DNA of 64,000 nt from contig CAVBWZ010000004.1 in the NCBI GenBank assembly GCA_963599445.1, forward strand, positions 62,001 to 126,000, in the 5' to 3' direction. The notes beneath the pieces were generated by a model. The model was not told the origin of the DNA. It saw only the letters and a list, made by a program, of their open reading frames with translations, and made no database searches. Both the position numbers and the translations under genes were made by a program. Of this stretch, positions 1-7,691 are shown one piece after another; position 1 is the first letter of the stretch, and each line of letters opens with the position of its first letter. Source of the stretch: UBA9732 sp963599445 (GTDB lineage: Bacteria > Spirochaetota > Spirochaetia > Sphaerochaetales > Sphaerochaetaceae).

Positions 1-95
1 TATGCAGCGTATATTTCAACCTGCAATTAGAAGGTACACTGTTTCAGCCATGCCGTCAAGAGAAACAAAACTTCGCAAGTCAAACAACTTAAACT

Positions 96-1211
96 CTACA
101 GCAAGCCTTTTACGTCTTCCAAGAGGGAGGTCATGTAGACCCAGCTGTCAAGGGCGCTTTCAGCGGCGGCGACCATGTTGGCTTTGTCCCCAAGGTTGGA
201 GCGTTCCAAGACAAGACCGCTGCACAGGCTTCGAAGCGTAGCAAGCTTGGCATCAGGTATCGTGGAGCCCTCACCTCCAATGACGACCTTGGACGAACCT
301 ACGACCTGAGAAGCCAACGCCAAACCGCGCGCCAATGAGGCCAGCACTTCGTCGTCAACCTTGTCCCAAAGATCCTTGAGGTGTGCATCCATGCTGTTTG
401 AAAGCGCCCACGCACTTGCAACGGCCTCGAGACATCCAATCTCACCGCACCAGCAAAGGCCCGTGGAGGAAACCTTGAGATGCCCAAAGCCATTGCAGTT
501 TCCAAAGACCTTGCCGTCCTCGACGAATGCGAGGTTGAGGCCATCGCTCCAATCCAAGTACATGACAGGACCAACGCAGTCCAAAAGACCGCTTCCATAT
601 GAAGCAAAACGCTCAGCAGACACCAAAGCCGTAGTCGAATTGCAAACGACGGCCTTTAGCTTGAGAACCTGAGAGAAGGCATCTGCAAGAGGGATGTTCT
701 TCCAAGGAAGGTATGGGCATTCAAGGACAGTGCCGCCATCAGAGGAGATACGACCGCCTACAGTGACACCAACACCCAGAATTCTCTGTGGTTCTACGAG
801 TTTCATGACCCTGATGCAGCTTTTTATGATGCCAACGCAGAACTCCTCCACCTTGACTTCCACAACCGTTGGAATGCGCTCGAACTTCACAACACCAGCG
901 GTCATGTCGCACAAGGCTATGGAGATGTTGCGTCTTCCAATGTCTACGGAAAGGACGTATCGCGCACTTGGGACAAGCTTCAAGGCCGTGGGCTTCCTGC
1001 CGTTGACGGCCTCCATCTTGCCTAGTTCCTCAACAAGGCCATCGGCCAAAAGGGAGTCCACGATTTCGCCTACAGAGACCTTGTTAAGCTCAAGAAGGCG
1101 CGCAAGCTCCGCTTTGGAAAGGTTTTTACCCAACCGCAAAGCGCTCAGCACTCTGGCGGTGTTTATGGACCTAGCGGACTTTGGCTGCGAAAGCTTCATT
1201 GAAGGGTTCAT
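96..1211 (-). CDS. ROK-family transcriptional regulator
   Basis: The protein has about 371 residues. An N-terminal winged-helix segment (residues about 15-70, containing NLSKAELARLLELNKVSVGE) is followed by a ROK sugar-kinase-like domain. Visible ROK marks are the phosphate-loop start VLSVDIGRRN and the zinc-type cluster GLCWCGEIGCLEAV. The family includes NagC/XylR-type repressors that sense a sugar or sugar phosphate; the ligand here is unknown. I chose the ATG at 1211 because AAGGAG sits 5 nt upstream and because this start overlaps the stop of the Nudix gene (ATGA), so the two are translationally coupled. A longer reading from 1265 has no ribosome site. It may regulate the adjacent opp genes, which is inference from proximity only. 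Confidence 0.88.
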   Translation of the reverse strand: MNPSMKLSQPKSARSINTARVLSALRLGKNLSKAELARLLELNKVSVGEIVDSLLADGLVEELGKMEAVNGRKPTALKLVPSARYVLSVDIGRRNISIALCDMTAGVVKFERIPTVVEVKVEEFCVGIIKSCIRVMKLVEPQRILGVGVTVGGRISSDGGTVLECPYLPWKNIPLADAFSQVLKLKAVVCNSTTALVSAERFASYGSGLLDCVGPVMYLDWSDGLNLAFVEDGKVFGNCNGFGHLKVSSTGLCWCGEIGCLEAVASAWALSNSMDAHLKDLWDKVDDEVLASLARGLALASQVVGSSKVVIGGEGSTIPDAKLATLRSLCSGLVLERSNLGDKANMVAAAESALDSWVYMTSLLEDVKGLL

Positions 1212-1780
1212 AGAATCTCCTTGAATTTGGCATTGAATTTTGCATATATGTGGTCGACGACCCATTTCTCCGCAGGAGATGGTTTGGACAAGGCTTCGTC
1301 AAATCCAAACCACGCAACGGCCTTGTTTTCATCGGCCTTCACTTTGAGGGGCGCAGCGTCATCGGCCTCCAGGAGATATGAAACGTTGAGATGCATATGG
1401 CTTGGAACGTAGAGCCCGTTCTTGTAGTGACCGTCCACAGGCAGCTGCTCGATGGAGAATATGGAAGTCGTCACGGGAAGGGCCTCCACGCCGGTCTCCT
1501 CGTAGGCTTCTCGCATGGCCACGGCAAGAAGATCCTCGTCCCCGTCCGCATGACCGCCCGTCCAGGACCACGAATCGTATATCCTATGGAACACCATGAG
1601 GACCTTTGTATGCAAGTGGTTCACAATCCAAGCCGATGCCGTCACGTGAGCCTTTAGGTTGGACCTCAGGAAGATGTCAGGCGACGTGCGAAGATAGTCG
1701 AGGATGACAAGCTTGTCCAAACACTCCTGATCGTTGTACGGTACATAGCTTTCCAACTGGTCGGCAACCTTACAGGACAT
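1208..1780 (-). CDS. Nudix hydrolase
   Basis: A protein of 190 residues with a clear Nudix box in the middle: GGHADGDED followed by AMREAYEETG, which supplies the glutamates that bind the divalent metal. Family members hydrolyse nucleoside diphosphates linked to another moiety. The approximately 60 residues before the box contain YNDQECLDKLVILDYL, a segment often seen in Nudix proteins annotated only as NUDIX domain proteins, so the substrate cannot be named. Its stop overlaps the start of the ROK regulator by four bases, so the two are probably cotranscribed. It lies 25 bases downstream of oppF and may be read through from the opp operon. Confidence 0.85.
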   Translation of the reverse strand: MSCKVADQLESYVPYNDQECLDKLVILDYLRTSPDIFLRSNLKAHVTASAWIVNHLHTKVLMVFHRIYDSWSWTGGHADGDEDLLAVAMREAYEETGVEALPVTTSIFSIEQLPVDGHYKNGLYVPSHMHLNVSYLLEADDAAPLKVKADENKAVAWFGFDEALSKPSPAEKWVVDHIYAKFNAKFKEIL

Positions 1781-1805
1781 TCATCATCCTCGCCTTCGTA
1801 CAGGT

Positions 1806-2885
1806 TCAACCCTGTGAGACTATCTTGGAGTATTTCTCGAACTCCGCATCGTCGCAGAGGACGAAGTGGCCGGACTCCACCTCTCTGAATGAAGGGGTGC
1901 TGTTCCTATAGTCGTGGTCCGCAACTGGGTTGTAGACGATCCTCTTTCTGTTCTTCTCGTAGTTCGGATCAGGCTGAGGTATTGCACTCAGCAAGGACCT
2001 TGTGTATGGGTGGAGAGGATGGCGGAAGAGCTCGTCCGATGGAGCAAGTTCGACCATCTTTCCGTAGTACATGACACCAATTCTGTCGGAGAAGTACTTC
2101 ACGACGCTGAGGTCATGGGCGATGAACAGAATCGTAAGACCCATGCACTCCCTAAGGTCGTTGAGAAGGTTCATGACCTGTGCCCTGATGGACACGTCCA
2201 ATGCGCTTATAGGCTCGTCCGCGATTATAAGGGAAGGCTCCATGATGATTGCACGGGCTATTCCAATCCTCTGGCGCTGACCACCTGAGAACTCATGAGG
2301 GTATCTTGAAGCATGCTCCCTTACAAGACCAACTGTTTCAAGCATCTCATAGACCTTGTTGTCTATGTACTCCTTGTCCTTTATCCCCTTTATTATGAGA
2401 CCCTCGGCGATTATGTCGCGCACTGTCATACGAGGATCCAAAGAGGCAATAGGGTCCTGGAAAATCATCTGGATCTGGTTCAACAGGCTACGATCCACGT
2501 TCTTGTGGTCCGCCTTTGCACTCTTCATCAAAGCCTTGTTGTCCTCTATGACCTTGTTGAGCTCTTCAAGCCTTGCAGGATCCTTGCAGGAGGACTTCTC
2601 CTTCCTTGCGGCGGAGATGGCATCCTTGTAGGACTGCGTCCCTGCACATATCCTCTGACCCTTGAAGTAGACGCTGCCGCTTGTGCAGTCGTACAGCCTT
2701 ATGATGGACCTTCCTGTTGTGGTTTTTCCACATCCGGATTCGCCAACAAGGCCAAAGACCTCACCTTTGTGGATATCGAAGCTCACATTGTCCACAGCCT
2801 TGTTGACGGTGGTTCTGTCAAGCTTGAAGTACTGGCAAAGGTTCTCTACCTTGAGTAGGACTTCCTTGTTTACAACTTCGCTCAT
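1806..2885 (-). CDS. oppF: oligopeptide ABC transporter ATP-binding protein OppF
   Basis: An ABC ATPase of 359 residues that energises peptide import together with OppD. Walker A is GESGCGKTT near residue 48, the Q-loop is MIFQDP near 143, the signature is SGGQRQRIGIARA and Walker B is LIIADEP. The C-terminal oligopeptide/dipeptide extension (HPLHPYTRSLLSAIP) is present. Residues about 80-135 are a charged helical insertion between Walker A and the Q-loop, longer than in the classic enterobacterial OppF. The start ATG overlaps the oppD stop (ATGA) and has GGAGG upstream. It is the last cistron of oppBCDF. Confidence 0.93.
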   Translation of the reverse strand: MSEVVNKEVLLKVENLCQYFKLDRTTVNKAVDNVSFDIHKGEVFGLVGESGCGKTTTGRSIIRLYDCTSGSVYFKGQRICAGTQSYKDAISAARKEKSSCKDPARLEELNKVIEDNKALMKSAKADHKNVDRSLLNQIQMIFQDPIASLDPRMTVRDIIAEGLIIKGIKDKEYIDNKVYEMLETVGLVREHASRYPHEFSGGQRQRIGIARAIIMEPSLIIADEPISALDVSIRAQVMNLLNDLRECMGLTILFIAHDLSVVKYFSDRIGVMYYGKMVELAPSDELFRHPLHPYTRSLLSAIPQPDPNYEKNRKRIVYNPVADHDYRNSTPSFREVESGHFVLCDDAEFEKYSKIVSQG

Positions 2886-5026
2886 TTGGCACCTCCGTTC
2901 ATCCTAGCAATGCGGTCGCGCACAATCTCAGGCATCTCTACATGAGGTGCGTTCGGGTGCAGCAACCATGTGGCTGCGTAATGGGTATCCGTTATCTTGA
3001 ACATTGGAGGCTGCTCTTCGAAGTCTATCTCCATTGCATACTTGTTCCTTGCGGCAAAGGCATCGCCCTTTGGAGGATAGATCATGTTTGGAGGAGTTCC
3101 AGGTATGGACTCCAGCTTGTTGCCCTTGCTGTCCAGATCTGGTATGGAAGCAAGCAGAGCCCATGTATATGGATGTGCCGGGTGGTAGAATATCTCATCT
3201 GCCGTTCCGTACTCGACTATCTTTCCTGCATACATGACGGCGATCCTGTCAGCCATGTTTGCAACGACGCCAAGGTCATGGGTGATGAAGATGACGGACA
3301 GGTTCCTCTCCTTCTTGAGCTTGTTGATGAGCTCAAGGATCTGGGCCTGTATGGTGACGTCCAAAGCGGTCGTAGGCTCATCGCAGATAAGGATGTCGGG
3401 ATTGGCTGCAAGGGAGATTGCAATGACGATCCTTTGTCTCATACCGCCTGAGAACTCGAACGGATACTGTCTGTATCTCTTTCTGGCTTCAGTGATTCCA
3501 ACCTGCTCCATGACCCTTATGGCGCGGTCCTTGGCCATTGACTTGGTCACGACCCTTATCTCAGCCATTGCGGTGTCGCGCAGCCACAGCATGAAATCTA
3601 GGCTTCTCTTGTCGAAATCGAACCTTGCAACGTCGCCAATCCTCTTTTCGAACTGCTCCTGCATGTTGGAGAGAATCTTCACGAGGTTCTCCTGCACGAG
3701 CTTGAGGTCTGCAAGCGACAAAGGAGCTACCTTTGCTTCAGGGGCCTTGCCCTTTGCTTCAAGCTTCTCGTAGCGAGCGGTCTGCTTGAGGAATCTCTTC
3801 TCCTCCGCCTGGTTGCGGGCGATATCGTCATAGTATGTCTTGACGGCGCTTTCCACGCTCACGCGGAACGTGTAGGCGTAGCTGTCCTTGACCGTTTCAA
3901 GGGGATCTATAGCCTTTTCGACGGCATCCGAAACACCTTTGACTATCTTATCGACATCGGCCTTTTCAGGCATGTCAGACGACAATCTTCTCTTTGCCTC
4001 GGCAAGGACTTCAAGGGCCTTCTTCATGTCCTGAACCGACTTGTCGGAAGTATATTCCAAAGCCTTCTTTATATCGGCTATGAAGTCGCTTATATAGGAG
4101 CTTTCAAGGCTCGTCGAGGTCTTGTCGTTGAGAGCCGTTGCATCCTCGTCTCCAAGGACATTGCCTCCAAGGACCGTCCAGCAGCCAAGAGCGAAGAAGT
4201 CAGGGACGTCCTCCTCGATTGCAACCTTCAGCATGGAGCAACCCTTTTCAAGAAGAGGAACCATCTCGTCATAGTTGCGGCTCTTTGCAGCATTGCGGGC
4301 TGCCTTCATTATGGAGGAGTATAGTTCCTTGACGGCCTGCGAGTCGTTCACAACGAATCTGTCCACGGAGGCTTTGAAGTAGTCTGCAACCTCCTTGGCC
4401 TCTGAAACCGGATTGGTGACGGCTTCCTTGCGTATGGCAAGAAGCATGTCCTCCGCCGCCTTGAGTCCTGCAACGGCATTGGAGTGGGCCTGTGAGTAAG
4501 GGGCTTCGTACTTGGACTGTACGCCTATTATCTTCTTGAACGTTGAGAAACGCTCCTTGTCCTCAGCGCAGTCGCTCGCCTTCATGGCGGAATCGAGGGC
4601 TGCAAGGGTCATGGAGAGCTTCTTGTGGCTTTCCTTCCTGTTGGCCTTGTTCTTAAGGAGCATGGCCTCCGTTATCTGGTTTCCAATCCTCATGATTGGG
4701 TTCAAGGACGAAAGAGGATCCTGGAAGACCATGGAGATCTTGTCTCCTCGGATCTTGTGGTAGTCGTCCTCGCTTATCTTCAAGAGATCCCTTCCATCGT
4801 AGAGGATTTCACCGCTCTCAACTATGGTGTTTGCAGCGGATATTCCAAGGATTGTCTTGCTGGTTGCGGACTTTCCGCTTCCTGACTCACCTACGATTGC
4901 AAGGGTCTCGCCCTTGTAGAGGTCGAACGAAATGTCCCTTACGGCCTGAAGCTTTCCGTTTATTGTCCTGAACGATATGGTGAGGTCCTTGACCTGAAGT
5001 TTCTTTTCTCTTTCGTTGCTCATCAC
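2882..5026 (-). CDS. oppD: oligopeptide ABC transporter ATP-binding protein OppD with large insertion
   Basis: The protein has 714 residues, about twice the usual OppD length of roughly 330. The ABC core is intact: Walker A GESGSGKS at residues 46-53, Q-loop VFQDPLSSLNP at 100-110, signature FSGGMRQRIVIA from 525, Walker B ILICDEP and switch histidine FITHD. Between the Q-loop and the signature lie about 365 extra residues (roughly 124-490), rich in Lys, Glu, Asp and Ala and predicted by eye to be mostly helical, with no cysteine-rich or catalytic motif I can recognise. The start is either GTG 5026 (well spaced from AGGAG and forming GTGA with the oppC stop) or ATG 5023. The reading frame is open throughout, so the insertion looks maintained rather than a fusion artefact. 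Confidence 0.9.
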   Translation of the reverse strand: MMSNEREKKLQVKDLTISFRTINGKLQAVRDISFDLYKGETLAIVGESGSGKSATSKTILGISAANTIVESGEILYDGRDLLKISEDDYHKIRGDKISMVFQDPLSSLNPIMRIGNQITEAMLLKNKANRKESHKKLSMTLAALDSAMKASDCAEDKERFSTFKKIIGVQSKYEAPYSQAHSNAVAGLKAAEDMLLAIRKEAVTNPVSEAKEVADYFKASVDRFVVNDSQAVKELYSSIMKAARNAAKSRNYDEMVPLLEKGCSMLKVAIEEDVPDFFALGCWTVLGGNVLGDEDATALNDKTSTSLESSYISDFIADIKKALEYTSDKSVQDMKKALEVLAEAKRRLSSDMPEKADVDKIVKGVSDAVEKAIDPLETVKDSYAYTFRVSVESAVKTYYDDIARNQAEEKRFLKQTARYEKLEAKGKAPEAKVAPLSLADLKLVQENLVKILSNMQEQFEKRIGDVARFDFDKRSLDFMLWLRDTAMAEIRVVTKSMAKDRAIRVMEQVGITEARKRYRQYPFEFSGGMRQRIVIAISLAANPDILICDEPTTALDVTIQAQILELINKLKKERNLSVIFITHDLGVVANMADRIAVMYAGKIVEYGTADEIFYHPAHPYTWALLASIPDLDSKGNKLESIPGTPPNMIYPPKGDAFAARNKYAMEIDFEEQPPMFKITDTHYAATWLLHPNAPHVEMPEIVRDRIARMNGGAK

Positions 5027-6555
5027 TCGTCTGCTCCTCTCAGTGCTGGGTTGAAAGCGTCCCTAAGGCCGTTTCCAAACAGGTTGAACGAAATCTCAAG
5101 CAGAGATATGAACAATGCAGGCATGAATATTATATGTGGATACGTTGCAAGGTAATCCTTTCCATTGGCGAGCATGGTTCCAACGCTTGTCATAGTGGAG
5201 CTCTCAAGGTTGATGATTCCAAGGTATGTAAGGCTGGACTCGCTGAATATGACACCAGGGATGACAAGGACTGAACCTGTTATGAGCGTTCCCAGGGAGT
5301 TTGGGAAGATATGCTTGAACATGAGCCTTCCGTTGCTTGCACCAAGCGTCCTTGCAGCAAGTACGTACTCCTGTCCCTTGAACCTGTAGAACTGCATCCT
5401 GACGCGCGATGCCATGCTAATCCATCCAGTAAGCACGAACGCAAACAGGAGGCTCCACACAGGGCCCACCTTCTTTGCAAGGTGCAGCTGGAACAGCGTG
5501 GCCACGACGATGAACGGGATGTCGACGAGTATGTCGCTAATCCTTTCCATGATGAGGTCGAGCGTTCCGCCAAAGTATCCCTCAACGGCTCCATACATGG
5601 AACCTATGAAGAGGTTTATTATGGAGATGGCTATTGCGAAAATGAATGAGAACCTAGCGCCAGCGGCAAGACGTGTGAAGATGTCCTGACCCAAAGCATT
5701 GGTTCCAAAGATGAAGCAGGGCTCAAAGCCATATCTATACTGGAAATATGTATATTTGAAGATACGGCACTTGTAGGAAACGGAGGAGGAGTCGCCTGTA
5801 ACCGTAGCATAGCGGTAGCGGTCCTTTGCCTCTGCATCCTCAAGACCCGGATCCCCTGCAATCCTCAACGAGCTGTAGTTTCCGTCGTTTCCGCTTGTCT
5901 TGTAGACATTGACGAAGTTGCCGTTCCTGTCAAGGGCCGCTACACCCTTCTGGTTGGCTTCGTACCAAATGTTCGCATCAGATACGTTCTTGGTCTTGAT
6001 TGCTGGATAGATGACCTGTATTCCGGTCTCGTTCTGCCAAGCCTGAAGGTCATCGTACTGTTCCTGAGAGAGGGTCATGTACAGGAATCCGTTTGATGTG
6101 TAGCTGTCGAGCTTTGCATCATAGAGAACCCTTCCATCCTCCGTCGTCTCCTGTCCGTAGACCTTGCGCACGACATCGAACCCGGTCTCCTCCTCTATTG
6201 CTCTATAATAGTTGAGGTTGTTCTCAGTAAGCTGGACCTTGTGGCAGCCGTCCCAACCAAGCCATTGCAGGTGCTTGGTCTTTGGAAGGAGTTTGGTATA
6301 CGTGAGGTACGTCGTATCCGTAAGGCTTTTGGAGTATGTGGTCTCGCAGAAGATTGGAACCACGATTGCGTATATAACGAGTACGAGGATGATTATGGAG
6401 GCTACGATTGAGCTCTTGTTCTTTCTGAAGCGATGCCATGCATCCTCAAGGTAGCCTATCTGTTTCGTCTTGAACTTTTCATCACTGGAGGAGCGGTTGT
6501 TGGTGAAACGGAACTTCTCGGCAGGGATGTTCTTGTAGTTGTCAGTATTTGCCAT
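5023..6555 (-). CDS. oppC: oligopeptide ABC transporter permease OppC with enlarged extracytoplasmic loop
   Basis: An inner-membrane permease of 510 residues (OppC is usually about 300). The first transmembrane helix (SIVASIIILVLVIYAIVVP) is at residues about 48-68. The permease core resumes near residue 283 with FGTNALGQDIFTRL and contains the EAA loop (EYVLAARTLGASNGRLMFKH). The roughly 205 residues between them should face outside the membrane and are about 170 longer than normal; they contain many Tyr, Thr and Asn residues. The start ATG has GGGAG/AAGG upstream and overlaps the oppB 3' end by 14 bases. It pairs with OppB to form the channel. Confidence 0.92.
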   Translation of the reverse strand: MANTDNYKNIPAEKFRFTNNRSSSDEKFKTKQIGYLEDAWHRFRKNKSSIVASIIILVLVIYAIVVPIFCETTYSKSLTDTTYLTYTKLLPKTKHLQWLGWDGCHKVQLTENNLNYYRAIEEETGFDVVRKVYGQETTEDGRVLYDAKLDSYTSNGFLYMTLSQEQYDDLQAWQNETGIQVIYPAIKTKNVSDANIWYEANQKGVAALDRNGNFVNVYKTSGNDGNYSSLRIAGDPGLEDAEAKDRYRYATVTGDSSSVSYKCRIFKYTYFQYRYGFEPCFIFGTNALGQDIFTRLAAGARFSFIFAIAISIINLFIGSMYGAVEGYFGGTLDLIMERISDILVDIPFIVVATLFQLHLAKKVGPVWSLLFAFVLTGWISMASRVRMQFYRFKGQEYVLAARTLGASNGRLMFKHIFPNSLGTLITGSVLVIPGVIFSESSLTYLGIINLESSTMTSVGTMLANGKDYLATYPHIIFMPALFISLLEISFNLFGNGLRDAFNPALRGADE

Positions 6556-7525
6556 TTGCCTTGCTCCCTATTCTGATTCTTGGGTCGATGAATCCGTAGC
6601 TCAGGTCAAGCAGGATTCCTGATGCCAGACCAATTATGGTATAGAACGCAGACAACAGCATGAAGAAGTTGTAGTCCCTTGCAGTGATCGAATTCACGTA
6701 CAAAGGTCCAACGCCTGGCACGACGAAGATGTTCTCGATTATGAGAGATCCGCCGATGATTCCAATGAACTCAGCGATTATCATTGGAAGGATGACGACC
6801 ATGGCGTTCCTAAGAGCGTGCCTTCTTGTGGTCTGGGCCTTAGTAAGCCCCTTGGTCCTTGCAAGAAGAAGGTATTCGCTTGTGAGGACCTCGGTCAGCT
6901 CCGCACGTGTGAAGCGCGCGAAGCCTGCAATGGAGCCGAATGCAAGCGAAATGACCGCAGGAAGCATGGAATGGAACATGGATGCGGAGAAGTAGTTCGT
7001 TCCGCTGTTCATGACAAGAGGGAACAGCTTTAGCTTGAAGCAAAGGAAGTACTGCACAAGGAATGCGTACACGTAGCTAGGTACGGATACGAATATCATG
7101 ACGCCAGTGGAGATCACATGGTCCTGCCACTTGTTCTTCTTGAGAGCGGCGTAGATGCCAAGAAGAAGTCCAAGTGGAACTGCGAACACCATGGCGTACA
7201 CGTTGAGCAGTATCGTTGCAGGAAGCTTGCTCAGGAAGACCTGCATACAGTCCTGTCCAATGTACAACGATTCGCTTACACCCCACTCTCCCGTGAGAAG
7301 AGTCCTTGTAATGAAGTTCCAATACTGCTGAATCAGGGGGATTGCGTTTCCGTTTGCATCCACAAGACCCTGCCTCACCCTCCTTTGCAGGACGAGGGAC
7401 ATGTCCTTTCCAAACTGCTGGGCCGGAATGTTTGGCAGCAGCCTTATAAGGATGAAACATCCTGAAATGATTACGAAGAACGTCAGAAGCATGAGAAGAA
7501 CACGCTTTATGACATATTTGACCAT
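6542..7525 (-). CDS. oppB: oligopeptide ABC transporter permease OppB
   Basis: An inner-membrane permease of 327 residues with six predicted helices. The N-terminus MVKYVIKRVLLMLLTFFVI, the extracytoplasmic helix start and the EAA motif region (EYLLLARTKGLTKAQTTRRH) are typical of the OppB/DppB family. The start is taken as ATG 7525, which has GAGAGG six bases upstream; the frame is also open from TTG 7531, but that has no separate site. It is first in oppBCDF and lies downstream of the oppA hairpin. Confidence 0.93.
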   Translation of the reverse strand: MVKYVIKRVLLMLLTFFVIISGCFILIRLLPNIPAQQFGKDMSLVLQRRVRQGLVDANGNAIPLIQQYWNFITRTLLTGEWGVSESLYIGQDCMQVFLSKLPATILLNVYAMVFAVPLGLLLGIYAALKKNKWQDHVISTGVMIFVSVPSYVYAFLVQYFLCFKLKLFPLVMNSGTNYFSASMFHSMLPAVISLAFGSIAGFARFTRAELTEVLTSEYLLLARTKGLTKAQTTRRHALRNAMVVILPMIIAEFIGIIGGSLIIENIFVVPGVGPLYVNSITARDYNFFMLLSAFYTIIGLASGILLDLSYGFIDPRIRIGSKANGKY

Positions 7526-7627
7526 ATTCAACCTCTCTCTATGGCAATGCGCAGGGACGCATATAGACCGATGTCTCTGTATTCAGCAAAGGAATGCATC
7601 TCCATGTATTGCCATATATTAACAGAG

Positions 7628-7670
7628 CAAAAAAGCCTCACCGGCACCTTTTGGGGTGCCAGTGAAGCTG
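7628..7670 (-). terminator. Intercistronic terminator or attenuator between oppA and oppB
   Basis: On the minus strand a 15-bp arm pair (AGCTTCACTGGCACC with GGTGCCGGTGAGGCT, one or two mismatches) around a short loop is followed by a run of six T. It lies 22 bases after the oppA stop. Such a structure would let the abundant binding protein be expressed more than the membrane and ATPase subunits, with partial read-through into oppBCDF. Confidence 0.85.
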
Positions 7671-7691
7671 TTTTTCCGTAGAAACTATGCC

